This document shows, one piece after another, positions 33,838 to 42,173 of a stretch of 64,000 nucleotides of DNA (positions are counted from its first letter, which is position 1; the number at the start of each line of letters is the position of its first letter). The DNA comes from JACCTH01 sp963761985. Lineage in GTDB: Bacteria; Actinomycetota; Acidimicrobiia; Spongiisociales; ZC4RG35. Where the stretch lies: the NCBI GenBank assembly GCA_963761985.1, contig CAVXIT010000013.1, forward strand, positions 124,001 through 188,000, given 5' to 3'. The position numbers and the translations under genes were made by a program. The notes under the pieces were generated by a model that was given only the letters and a program-made list of their open reading frames with translations, ran no database searches and was not told the DNA's origin.

Positions 33838-34667
33838 AAAGGTCGCAGCGGGTCGAGCAACTGCGGCGGCACCCGCAGATCCCCCCTCCCAATGCCCAGT
33901 TCGACTCCCGGTTTGTAGGTCCCGTGGAAGTCGCTCCCGCCCGATGGGAGGAGGCCGAATCTCTCGGCCAGGGCTGCGTAGCCCTCGCGTTCGATCGGCG
34001 AGTAGAGGGGGTAGTAGCACTCCATCCCGACCAGCCCGGCCTTTTTGAGTCGGGTCAGGGTCGAGGCGACGGCCTCGGAGCGGTCAAGCGCCAGGGTGTG
34101 TGGATGGGCCAGGATCGGGACCGCCCCCGATTGCAGGGCGAGGTCGATTGCTTCTTCGGGGTCGAGCCGCCAGCGCGGCGCGTAGGCGGGCCGGCCGAAT
34201 CCCAAATACAAGTCGAAGGCCTCGGCCATCGTCTCGACATAGCCCCGGCTCATCATTACCGCGGCGATATGAGGACGTCCGATCGACTCTCCTTGCCCAT
34301 GAGCCAGCACTTCTTCGAGTGGAACGGGCAGGCCGAGGGTGGCGAGTCGCTCGAGAATCACCGTGTTGCGCGTCGCCCGGCCGGCGCGCATCTCGCCGAG
34401 GCGATTCTGGAGCGGGCCGGGGACCGGCGACAAGAACAAGACGACCAAGTGCATGGCCCCGGTGGTCCAGTTGACCGACAACTCGGTGCCCGGAATGAGC
34501 TCGATGCCTGCATCGGCCGCCGCCTTGTTGGCTTCCGCCAGCCCTCCGACCGAATCGTGGTCGGTGAGGGCGAGAGCGGTAATCCCACGTTCCGCCGCCT
34601 TCTCGACTACCGCAGTCGGAGAGTCGGATCCGTCGGAAACGGTTGAATGGGTATGGAGGTCGATCAA
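33834..34667 (-). CDS. PHP-domain phosphoesterase (RNase AM / TrpH-like)
   Basis: A 277-aa PHP metallophosphoesterase. Metal ligands: DLHTHSTVSDGSDSP (residues 3-17), DHDSVGGL, PGTELSV, HPHTLALDR and GGSDFHG. This is the YciV/TrpH layout (3',5'-nucleoside bisphosphate phosphatase/5'-3' exoribonuclease RNase AM). TTG start overlapping the cyclophilin stop; ATGA overlap with murJ. Three-gene operon ppi-php-murJ. Confidence 0.85.
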   Translation of the reverse strand: MIDLHTHSTVSDGSDSPTAVVEKAAERGITALALTDHDSVGGLAEANKAAADAGIELIPGTELSVNWTTGAMHLVVLFLSPVPGPLQNRLGEMRAGRATRNTVILERLATLGLPVPLEEVLAHGQGESIGRPHIAAVMMSRGYVETMAEAFDLYLGFGRPAYAPRWRLDPEEAIDLALQSGAVPILAHPHTLALDRSEAVASTLTRLKKAGLVGMECYYPLYSPIEREGYAALAERFGLLPSGGSDFHGTYKPGVELGIGRGDLRVPPQLLDPLRPL

Positions 34668-35425
34668 TCGCTGAAGGTGATCGATTCGATGTAGACCGTC
34701 TCGGTTGGCCGGCTCTGCTCGGTACTGCCGACAGCTCGGGTGAGCGGGAGAGCGCTGATCGTCTCGATCGTTTCCTCACCGTCGGTCACGTTGCCGATGA
34801 CCGAGAAGCTGCGAGTGAGAACGGATGCGTCGGCTCCGGTGACAATGAAGAACTGGCTACTGGCGGCGCCCCCGCCCTCGGCCATCGCAACCACCCCAGG
34901 CTCATATGTGAATCCCGCGGGCGGGAGCTCGTCGGCCAGCCCGTATCCCGAGCCTCCGGTTCCGTTCCCTTCCGGATCGCCCGCGGTGATGGAGAACCCG
35001 GGAAGCACTCGTTGGAACACGAGTCCGTCGTAGAACCCTTGCCGGGCGAGAAAGACGAACGAGTTGACGGTGGCCGGAGCATCGGCGTTGAGGGCAATGA
35101 TGATGGGCCCGCAGGAGGTTTCGATCGTGGCCGTGGAGGGGAGTTGACCTTGGTCCTCAGGAGCAGCGAACGAACGAGGAACCCATTCGGGAGGGGTGGC
35201 GGCTTCGCACGCGGTCGGCTGTTCCCGGAAGACGGTGTATCCCAGCGGAAGCGTCCCCTCGTCTTCGCGTTCCAGATTGAAGAGGAGGAGACTGCCGACA
35301 AGGCTCACCCCGACGAGGATGGCGATGACGATCCGGCGGCGAAACTCGCGCCGGGTAGCAGCTTTGCGCTCCTCGACCCGTTTCTGGGCGCGAAGTTCCT
35401 TTTGGCGTTGTCGGCGATCGGTCAC
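34664..35425 (-). CDS. Membrane-anchored cyclophilin-type peptidyl-prolyl isomerase
   Basis: A 253-aa protein: a basic coiled N-terminus (MTDRRQRQKELRAQKRVEE), one transmembrane helix (about residues 31-49), then a secreted cyclophilin domain with FVFLARQGFYDGLVFQRVLPGF, GDPEGNGTGGSGY and SSQFFIVTGAD. It catalyses proline isomerisation outside the membrane. Heads the php-murJ operon and is divergent from lysC. Confidence 0.88.
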   Translation of the reverse strand: MTDRRQRQKELRAQKRVEERKAATRREFRRRIVIAILVGVSLVGSLLLFNLEREDEGTLPLGYTVFREQPTACEAATPPEWVPRSFAAPEDQGQLPSTATIETSCGPIIIALNADAPATVNSFVFLARQGFYDGLVFQRVLPGFSITAGDPEGNGTGGSGYGLADELPPAGFTYEPGVVAMAEGGGAASSQFFIVTGADASVLTRSFSVIGNVTDGEETIETISALPLTRAVGSTEQSRPTETVYIESITFSD

Positions 35426-35473
35426 AGGCTTATCTCTGGGGCTTATCTAGAGAAACGAGGGCGGAACGTAAGC

Positions 35474-35490
35474 TATCGGTTAGTCCGATA
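35474..35490. promoter_or_regulatory. Short inverted repeat upstream of lysC
   Basis: TATCGG and CCGATA arms with a 5-nt spacer, 21 bases before the lysC start in the divergent lysC-cyclophilin region. A possible operator; weak evidence. Confidence 0.25.
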
Positions 35491-35511
35491 CCACGCCAAG
35501 CCCACCCGAAG

Positions 35512-36741
35512 ATGCCACTAGTCGTTCAAAAATATGGAGGTACGTCGGTTGCCGACCCTGAGCGGATCTCGGCGGTGGCCGACCGGGTTTGTGCGACGGC
35601 CCGGGAGAACCAGGTGGTCGTCGTGGTTTCGGCGATGGGTCAAACCACCGACGAATTGATCTCACTCGCTCAGGCGATCACCCCGGACCCGCCGGCGAGG
35701 GAGATGGACATGCTGCTGACTTCTGGCGAGCGGATTGCGATGGCCCTGCTTGCGATCGCGATCCACGCTCGCGGCGTCTCGGCGGTCAGCCTCACCGGTT
35801 CGCAGGCCGGAATTCTCACCCAGGGATCCCACGGAGCCGCCAAGATCTCAGAAGTTCGGGCCGACCGGGTGCGCGAGGGGCTGGCCCAGGGCAAGGTCGT
35901 GATCGTTGCCGGCTTTCAGGGCGTCGATCCGGGTTCGAAAGAAATCACCACGATCGGGCGGGGCGGATCGGACACCACCGCGGTGGCATTAGCAGCCGCC
36001 CTCGAAGCCGATTCTTGTGAGATCTACACGGACGTCGAGGGCATATTCACGGCGGATCCCCGGATCGCGCCTCGGGCCCAGAAGCTCAATGAGATTTCGT
36101 TCGACGAAATGCTCGAGCTTTCCGCCTCCGGGGCCGGCGTGTTGATGACGCGATCAGTGGAGGTAGCTCGTCGATTCGATGTCCCTTTGCATGTGCGCTC
36201 GTCTTTTGGCGACAATTCCGGAACCTGGGTAATGGAGACGACGATGGAACAAGCAATCATCAGTGGCATCGCCCACGACCGGTCCGAGGCGAAGGTCACC
36301 GTGCGCGGCGTTCCTGACCAGCCGGGAGTGGCCGCGGCGCTCTTCGAGCCGCTGGCCGAGGGAGAGGTCAACGTCGACATGATCGTGCAGAACATCGCTC
36401 ATGATGGGTCGACTGACATCAGCTTCACCGTCCCGCGAGCGATGGCCAGCCATGCGGCTGAAGTCGCCGGCAAGGTGGCCGACGAGTTAGGGGCCCAATC
36501 CGTCGAGGTCGACGAGAACATCGGAAAGGTGTCCCTCGTGGGAGCGGGAATGAAGTCTCATCCCGGAGTCGCCGCTCGGGTGTTTCGCTCTTTGGCCGAC
36601 GCCAGAATCAATATCGAGATGATCTCGACCTCGACGATTCGCATCTCCTGCGTGGTGCGCGGGGAGCAGCTCGACGCGGCCGTCGTCGCCCTGCACGATG
36701 AGTTCTTACCTCCGCTGGTTTCGGACGAGGTCGGGGCATGA
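35512..36741 (+). CDS. lysC: Aspartate kinase
   Basis: A 409-aa aspartokinase: amino-acid-kinase core starting VQKYGGTSVADPERISAVADRV, catalytic GRGGSDTTAVALAA and YTDVEGIFTADPRI, then two ACT domains (about 255-409, e.g. VTVRGVPDQPGVAAALFEPL and KVSLVGAGMKSHPGVAARVF) that bind Lys/Thr for feedback inhibition. It phosphorylates aspartate, the first step of the Lys/Met/Thr/DAP pathway. ATG start; stop overlaps asd (ATGA). Confidence 0.95.
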   Translation: MPLVVQKYGGTSVADPERISAVADRVCATARENQVVVVVSAMGQTTDELISLAQAITPDPPAREMDMLLTSGERIAMALLAIAIHARGVSAVSLTGSQAGILTQGSHGAAKISEVRADRVREGLAQGKVVIVAGFQGVDPGSKEITTIGRGGSDTTAVALAAALEADSCEIYTDVEGIFTADPRIAPRAQKLNEISFDEMLELSASGAGVLMTRSVEVARRFDVPLHVRSSFGDNSGTWVMETTMEQAIISGIAHDRSEAKVTVRGVPDQPGVAAALFEPLAEGEVNVDMIVQNIAHDGSTDISFTVPRAMASHAAEVAGKVADELGAQSVEVDENIGKVSLVGAGMKSHPGVAARVFRSLADARINIEMISTSTIRISCVVRGEQLDAAVVALHDEFLPPLVSDEVGA

Positions 36742-37751
36742 GCGATCGCCGGGTTGCCGTCGTTGGCGCCACCGGCGCCGTGGGCCGGACGATGGTTTCC
36801 ATCCTCGAGCAGCGCGATTTTCCCCTGGCGGAGTTGCGGCTTCTCGCCTCGGCCCGGTCAGCTGGCCGTTCGGTCGCGACGAGGTGGGGCGAGATCGAGG
36901 TCGAGGACCTGGCTGAGGCCGATCCGGCTGGGATCGACGTGGCGCTCTTTTCGGCAGGGGGCGACAGGTCGAAGGCTTTCGCCCCGCGCTTCGCCGCAGC
37001 CGGGGCAGTGGTGATCGATAACTCGTCTGCCTTCCGCCGCCAGCCGGATGTTCCGCTAGTGGTGGTCGGCGTGAACGATCACGCCGCTCGCTCCCATCAG
37101 GGAATAATTGCCAACCCCAACTGCACGACGATGGCGTTGATGATGGCCGCCGGTCCCCTTCACCGGGAGGCGAGGATCAAGCGGCTCACTGCCTCTTCGT
37201 ACCAATCCGTTGGGGGCTCCGGGCAGGCGGGAATGAGCGAGTTGACCCGCCAGACGGGGCTGATGGCCCCTGATCCTGAGGGGCTGATTGACGGCACCTT
37301 CGCCGACCCGGGAGGCAATCTCTACGTGAGCCCGATCGCTTTCAATGTCATTCCTTTCGCCGGCGCCGAGGCCGAGCAGGGTTACACCGAAGAGGAATGG
37401 AAGCTGGTGAATGAGACTCGCAAGATTCTCGAGGACGACGCCATTCTGGTTGAGCCGACCTGTGTGCGGGTGCCCGTGATGGTTGGCCATGGTGTTTCCG
37501 CTTCGATGTTCTTCTCGCGCCCGATGGATCGTGCTGAGGCGATTTCAATTTTGGGTGAAGCACCCGGTCTCGAACTTTGGACGACGCGCGTGCCGACTCC
37601 GCTCGACGCCGCCGGCAAGGACAATGTGCTCGCCGGCCGCGTCCGCTCGACCTTGGGCGAACCGGGAGGCATCAACCTCTGGGTAGTCGGCGACAACTTG
37701 CGCAAGGGCGCGGCGCTCAACGCGGTGCAGATTGCGGAACTGATTAGCTGA
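36738..37751 (+). CDS. asd: Aspartate-semialdehyde dehydrogenase
   Basis: A 337-aa NADP-dependent dehydrogenase reducing aspartyl phosphate to the semialdehyde. N-terminal Rossmann VVGATGAVGRTMVSIL, catalytic Cys in IIANPNCTTMAL, then SYQSVGGSGQAGMSEL and CVRVPVMVGHG. It overlaps lysC by 4 bases and completes the aspartate branch pair. Its last 61 coding bases are tandemly duplicated just beyond the stop. Confidence 0.95.
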   Translation: MSDRRVAVVGATGAVGRTMVSILEQRDFPLAELRLLASARSAGRSVATRWGEIEVEDLAEADPAGIDVALFSAGGDRSKAFAPRFAAAGAVVIDNSSAFRRQPDVPLVVVGVNDHAARSHQGIIANPNCTTMALMMAAGPLHREARIKRLTASSYQSVGGSGQAGMSELTRQTGLMAPDPEGLIDGTFADPGGNLYVSPIAFNVIPFAGAEAEQGYTEEEWKLVNETRKILEDDAILVEPTCVRVPVMVGHGVSASMFFSRPMDRAEAISILGEAPGLELWTTRVPTPLDAAGKDNVLAGRVRSTLGEPGGINLWVVGDNLRKGAALNAVQIAELIS

Positions 37752-37820
37752 TCGTCGACAACTTGCGCAAGGGCGCGGCGCTCAACGCGGTGCAGATCGC
37801 GGGACTGATTAGCTGATCGA
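37691..37820. repeat. 65-bp tandem duplication at the asd 3' end
   Basis: Unit 1 (37691-37755) covers the last asd codons and stop; unit 2 (37756-37820) follows directly with only three mismatches. Unit 2 is non-coding for asd but provides the last codons and the stop of the convergent CAP gene. Confidence 0.9.
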
Positions 37821-38495
37821 AGGGAAGTCGAAAACCTGCCAGTCGGCGGGGGGGAGGAACGGCGAGGCTCCGAGCAGAAGCGAGATCGTTCCATCGACGC
37901 TGACCACTGGACCAATCCGCAGTATCACCGGCGGGTCCGGCGCGGGTGCCTCCACCACTGGCGGTGGGGCCGTGACGACTGGAGCCGGGGGCGCCGTGAC
38001 TTGTGCTGCGGTTGTCGTCGTCACTGGCGGTGGTGGCGGAGCAGTGGTCGGAGGCGACGTGGTCGGTGGAGCTGTAGTGGGTGGAGGAGCAGGTGCGCTC
38101 GCGAGTTTGCAGAAGACGACCGCCACCCACAGACGGCCACTCGCATCACTTGCGACGCCGGTGCCCATCGCGTTCCACGAATTTTGCGTGATGACTTTCC
38201 AGTGACCGGGACTGTTTGCGAAGCCCTGCATGATCGAGCCGATGTCGGGTCCGTAACCGATTACTTCACCGGCGGCACTGCACGTTCCCAGAATTCCTGA
38301 CAAGTTCGAATGCACCAAAGATTGTCCGGCAGCAACTCTTTCGGATGCGGCTTGCGCAAATGAATCGACTGCTCCGTTCAACTGCAACGGCGAGGAACGG
38401 ACCGCGTTCACTGCGGCTCCGAGGTCGTCCGCTCGAGCTGGCAGCGCCGCCAAGAAAACGAGTGCGACCGCGAAAAATAAGACTCCGCGTCTCAT
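37809..38495 (-). CDS. Secreted CAP/SCP-domain protein
   Basis: A 228-aa protein with a signal peptide (MRRGVLFFAVALVFLAALPARA), a CAP/SCP-like domain (residues 24-132: AASERVAAGQ, VIGYGPDIGSIMQGFANSPGHWKVITQNSWNAMGTGVAS) followed by a Pro/Thr-rich linker (about 133-195) and a short C-terminal tail. Bacterial CAP proteins act at the cell surface; catalytic role uncertain. The C-terminal Ser and stop come from the duplicated asd segment. Upstream lies a structured region with four inverted repeats. Confidence 0.78.
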   Translation of the reverse strand: MRRGVLFFAVALVFLAALPARADDLGAAVNAVRSSPLQLNGAVDSFAQAASERVAAGQSLVHSNLSGILGTCSAAGEVIGYGPDIGSIMQGFANSPGHWKVITQNSWNAMGTGVASDASGRLWVAVVFCKLASAPAPPPTTAPPTTSPPTTAPPPPPVTTTTAAQVTAPPAPVVTAPPPVVEAPAPDPPVILRIGPVVSVDGTISLLLGASPFLPPADWQVFDFPSIS

Positions 38496-38499
38496 AAGG

Positions 38500-38603
38500 G
38501 GTCGGGCGACCTTAGGTCTTTAGACCTATGCCCGCCAACCAAGTCCCACTCTCTGTGAGAAAGCGCGAAATCTTTCTTTGAGTTCGCGCGCGCCCAGAGT
38601 GGG
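38500..38603 (-). promoter_or_regulatory. Structured region upstream of the CAP gene (candidate leader RNA)
   Basis: On the minus strand four stems follow one another: CCCACTCT...AGAGTGGG (38596-38603 with 38545-38552), inner AGAAAG/CTTTCT (38572-38577 with 38558-38563), AGGTCT-aa-AGACCT-type palindrome (38513-38528) and GGTCG-cc-CGACC (38500-38511). The last is four bases from the ATG. It matches no riboswitch class I can recognise; it could also be a terminator for the receiver gene, but it has no T-tract. Confidence 0.4.
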
Positions 38604-38606
38604 CAA

Positions 38607-38960
38607 TCAGTCCGGGTAGAGGGCCCCCCGGAACTCCTGGGCTGTAAACGGCTTCAACAATCCGACGTCTGCGCCGGCCCGGTGGGCCAGGAAACGATCG
38701 GCACTTCGGTCGAGCAGGAGGATCAAACGCGTCGGCTCGATTTGACCCATCGCCATGGCTTCCCGTAGACGGCGGACGACGGCCATTCCCCCCATGCTGC
38801 CAATTTGCATGTCGATCACGACCGCATCAGAGGGATGGTTCGCCACCGCTTCGACCACCACTCGCGGATCGGCGTGATGAACTGACCAATCGCTGGAAGG
38901 AAGCGAGGCCGACACATCGTTGCGGACCCAAGTCGAATCGGCGACCAGCACCAGTTGCAC
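38607..38960 (-). CDS. Stand-alone receiver-domain protein
   Basis: A 117-aa CheY-like receiver: VQLVLVADSTWVR at the N-terminus, phospho-acceptor candidate in VVIDMQIGSMGG (Asp around 51), and the conserved Lys in LLKPFTAQEF. The first acidic pair is reduced to one Asp, so metal binding may be weak. No output domain. I chose the GTG at 38958-38960 because the open frame upstream runs through tRNA-Pro antisense. Partner kinase unknown. Confidence 0.7.
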   Translation of the reverse strand: MQLVLVADSTWVRNDVSASLPSSDWSVHHADPRVVVEAVANHPSDAVVIDMQIGSMGGMAVVRRLREAMAMGQIEPTRLILLLDRSADRFLAHRAGADVGLLKPFTAQEFRGALYPD

Positions 38961-39007
38961 GCCGGTCAATGTAGACCGTGCCCACCTGGGCCCTAAGCTG
39001 GACCTAT

Positions 39008-39084
39008 CGGGACGTAGCGCAGTTTGGCAGCGCGCAGCGTTCGGGACGCTGAGGCCGCCGGTTCGAATCCGGCCGTCCCGACCA
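39008..39084 (+). tRNA. tRNA-Pro (anticodon CGG)
   Basis: A complete cloverleaf: acceptor CGGGACG/CGTCCCG, D arm AGCGCAGTTTGGCAGCGC, anticodon arm CAGCG-TTCGGGA-CGCTG with CGG at positions 34-36, T arm GGTTCGAATCC, and an encoded CCA 3' end. CGG reads CCG codons. Confidence 0.95.
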
Positions 39085-39159
39085 TAGGCGAACAAACCTT
39101 AGGCTCTAGGCCGTGGATTTCACGGCCCAAATAACCAGTTTGGGCCCGCGGTTTGGGAT

Positions 39160-39709
<550 letters not shown>

Positions 39710-39804
39710 CGCGCGAGCGTACCGACGAATCCGGCCCGCCCCTGTTGGCTCTGTGTTGATCGGCGGGAAACTACCGATTACTTCTCGCTGAGCTAGGAGG
39801 AAGC

Positions 39805-40380
39805 GTGAAGCGACTCATCCTGCAGCAGTTCACGACAGTGGATGGCCTCGTGGCCGATCCCGACGGCCAGACCGATTTCATCTCCGAGTACTCGACCAAG
39901 CACGACCAGAGCTTCGAGCAGGGCGCCATGGAGTTCATGGACACCGTCGACACCATGCTCCTCGGGCGCCGAACCTACGAGATGTTCTCCTCTTATTGGC
40001 CCGAGGCAAGGGGCGAGGATGCCGAATTCGCGAGAAAGCTGAACTCGCTCAAGAAGGTCGTCGTTTCATCGACCTTGAAGGATGCACCCTGGGGAAAGTG
40101 GGAGCCGGCGGAGATCATCTCGGGAGACGTATCTGGAGAAGTCCGCAAGCTCAAGCAGTCCGCAGGCAAAGACATCGTGATTTGGGGCAGCATCAGCCTG
40201 GCCAGCGCGCTGCTGAAAGAAGGCCTGATCGATGAGATTCAGCTGCGGGTCGTTCCCGCTGCGATTGGACGCGGGCGCCAGCTCTTCGAAGGAGAAATGG
40301 AGCTCCAGCACCTGGACCTCGTCGACGCCGAGTCGCACGACGCCGGCTTGGTGCTGCTGCGGTACCGCCCAGAGTCTTAA
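39805..40380 (+). CDS. DHFR-family (RibD-C-like) reductase
   Basis: A 191-aa intact member of the same family: LQQFTTVDGLVADPDGQTDF at the start, TMLLGRRTYEMF, VVVSSTLKDAPWGKWEPAEII, and IVIWGSISLASALLKEGLIDEIQLRVVPAAIGRGRQLF. Members bind NADPH and reduce an unidentified substrate; they are not canonical DHFR. It is divergent from the frameshifted paralogue 95 bases away, and its 3' end overlaps the next minus-strand gene by 4 bases. Confidence 0.8.
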   Translation: MKRLILQQFTTVDGLVADPDGQTDFISEYSTKHDQSFEQGAMEFMDTVDTMLLGRRTYEMFSSYWPEARGEDAEFARKLNSLKKVVVSSTLKDAPWGKWEPAEIISGDVSGEVRKLKQSAGKDIVIWGSISLASALLKEGLIDEIQLRVVPAAIGRGRQLFEGEMELQHLDLVDAESHDAGLVLLRYRPES

Positions 40381-40871
40381 GTCAGGCGACGAAGCACCAG
40401 CCAGACACCGCCGACCAGGACCACTGCTCCGGCTCCGAGCCAAACTGCCGGCCAGTCGAACGGCGCCTCGGAAATTGAGGTGGTGGGCGGAGAGCCCGGC
40501 CCGAGGGCATCTATGGCGGCGTCGGGATCGGCCGTTGCGCACAGGCTGGAGGTGAGTCGGCCTCCTTCCTCGCTGGCGAATACAGCGACTCGATTGCCGA
40601 CTGGAGCCTCGATGCCGCAAGCCGCTCCGTTGGCGGCTGTGACGATCTCGACGAAGGCCGGTAGCTCGCCGGTCAGAACCGTGTCGACCTCGAAGGTCAT
40701 CACCTTGTTATCGCCAGCGGCGCCGATTCCGCTCACGGTTCCGACGAATGCGATCGGGCCGAACTCGAGCATCTGCTGGGGCTCGAGAGCCATGCAGCTG
40801 CAGCCGTGTGCCGGCATCGCCAGAGAAGAGAGTCCGACGAGGAGAAGAACCAGAAGGAGGACACGCCGCAT
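40377..40871 (-). CDS. Exported protein with CSC motif and C-terminal membrane anchor
   Basis: A 164-aa protein: signal peptide (MRRVLLLVLLLVGLSSLAMPAHG), a mature domain beginning CSCMALEPQQMLEFG with two further Cys (ACGIEAPVGNRV, SLCAT), and a C-terminal transmembrane helix (WLGAGAVVLVGGVWLVL) followed by RRLT. The opening CSC and the beta-rich body resemble netrin/TIMP-like surface domains of unknown function. I preferred ATG 40871 over the upstream TTG. No neighbour suggests a role. Confidence 0.6.
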   Translation of the reverse strand: MRRVLLLVLLLVGLSSLAMPAHGCSCMALEPQQMLEFGPIAFVGTVSGIGAAGDNKVMTFEVDTVLTGELPAFVEIVTAANGAACGIEAPVGNRVAVFASEEGGRLTSSLCATADPDAAIDALGPGSPPTTSISEAPFDWPAVWLGAGAVVLVGGVWLVLRRLT

Positions 40872-40920
40872 CAAGCTCTGACGTCGGCGGGCCAAACCCG
40901 GTTCCCCAATTAGCGTGGCC

Positions 40921-41781
40921 TCAAAGCTCGAACTGACCGGATGCCATCAAGACGGCGCTCCCGGCGACTTCCACCCCGGTTATGGCAGTCCGATCGCCGT
41001 AAGCAGCCGCGTACAGGGTGCTCGGTCGGCCGATCTGGGCGCCCTGGCTGATCGTGATCGTTTGCCCGAACTCGATCAGGCCATGGCGGGCGAGATGACA
41101 CGCCAGTGGTCCGGCCGCCGAGCCCGTGGCGGGGTCTTCGTTGATCCCGCCGGCAGGAGCGAACATCCGGGTGGTCCACGCGTTGTCCGAGCCAGCGGCG
41201 TAGTTGATGCCCATGGAGGGTTCTTTGAGGTCTCGAGCAAGGTTCTCCAACGCTCCGAAGTCGGGTTGTAACGCAACCACGTCGTCGATGCGCTCGGCGA
41301 TCGCATAAACATGCTTTATCCCGTTGTCGTAAACCTCAATCGGCAGAATCGAAGCCGGCAGGCCGAGGGCCTTCAGTAGGGCATCAGGTGAGTCCAGGGC
41401 CGCGACAGTTGGGATTGGTTGGCGCATGGTCGCAAAACCACCGCGCTCTTCTCGTTCGCCGATCATCAAGGAAACGTCGCCCCGACCAGTGGTGAGCACG
41501 ACTGAATCGAGCCCTTGAGAGACGGCCAGCGCCACCGCGGTCCCGAGTACCGGATGTCCGGCAAAGGGAATCTCCTGACGAGGGGTGAAGATCCTGATTC
41601 GAGCGGTGGCGGGGACTTGCGAGGCGTAGACGAACACTGTTTCGCTGTAGCCCATTTCCAGGGCGAGCGGCTGCAGGAGTTCCTCGGGAATCGCGTCGCC
41701 GTCGCTGAAAACCGCCAGCTGGTTGCCGGTCAGGGGTTTGTCGGTGAAGACATCGACGATTAGGAACGGAAAGCGAGCCAT
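40921..41781 (-). CDS. PhzF family isomerase-like protein
   Basis: A 286-aa PhzF-superfamily protein: VDVFTDKPLTGNQLAVF, the catalytic Glu in SETVFVY, RIRIFTPRQEIPFAGHPVLGTAVAL and DPATGSAAGPLACHLARHGLI. The double hot-dog-like fold catalyses proton shifts or epimerisations; physiological substrate is unknown, and phenazine synthesis is not implied because no other phz genes are near. ATG start. Divergent from DUF2237. Confidence 0.85.
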   Translation of the reverse strand: MARFPFLIVDVFTDKPLTGNQLAVFSDGDAIPEELLQPLALEMGYSETVFVYASQVPATARIRIFTPRQEIPFAGHPVLGTAVALAVSQGLDSVVLTTGRGDVSLMIGEREERGGFATMRQPIPTVAALDSPDALLKALGLPASILPIEVYDNGIKHVYAIAERIDDVVALQPDFGALENLARDLKEPSMGINYAAGSDNAWTTRMFAPAGGINEDPATGSAAGPLACHLARHGLIEFGQTITISQGAQIGRPSTLYAAAYGDRTAITGVEVAGSAVLMASGQFEL

Positions 41782-41816
41782 CAGAAGGCAACGCTACCGG
41801 TAGGTATCGTGCGCGG

Positions 41817-42173
41817 GTGAACGTCATCGGCGGCGACCTCGAACCCTGCTCGCTCGATCCATTGACCGGATACCACCGCGACGGCACCTGCCGGACCGGC
41901 TCAGACGATCTCGGGGTTCACGTGGTGTGCGCCGTGATGACTCCGGAGTTTCTCGATTTCACCCTTTCGCAAGGAAATGACCTCATCACACCTCAGCCGC
42001 AATGGATGTTTCCCGGCCTCAAAGCGGGGGATCGCTGGTGCGTCGTGGCAGCGAGGTGGCAGGAAGCGCTCGAGGCGGGATTGGCCCCGCCGGTTGTCCT
42101 CGAGGCAACGCATGCCTCCGCCCTCGAGTTTGTCTCGGTGTCTGACTTGCGAGCCCACGCCGTTCAAGCTTGA
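41817..42173 (+). CDS. DUF2237 family protein
   Basis: A 118-aa protein matching DUF2237: NVIGGDLEPCSLDPLTGYHRDG at the N-terminus, HVVCAVMTPEFLDFTLSQGNDL in the middle and FPGLKAGDRWCVVAARWQEA near the end. Three invariant-looking Cys stand out. Function is unknown. GTG start; its stop overlaps the TTG of the NfeD-like gene (TTGA). Confidence 0.8.
   Translation: MNVIGGDLEPCSLDPLTGYHRDGTCRTGSDDLGVHVVCAVMTPEFLDFTLSQGNDLITPQPQWMFPGLKAGDRWCVVAARWQEALEAGLAPPVVLEATHASALEFVSVSDLRAHAVQA

Noticed and set aside
38500..38603. A ydaO-type c-di-AMP riboswitch upstream of the CAP gene
   Set aside because: The interval is too short and the conserved ydaO core sequences are not present.
39008..39084. tRNA-Pro as an integration site
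   Set aside because: No integrase and no duplicated tRNA 3' end was seen in the window.
38961..39095. N-terminal extension of the receiver protein
   Set aside because: It reads through the antisense strand of tRNA-Pro (giving phrases such as GRIRTGGL), a known annotation artefact.
40921..41781. PhzF-like gene as part of a phenazine cluster
   Set aside because: No other phz genes are nearby; PhzF relatives are widespread outside phenazine producers.
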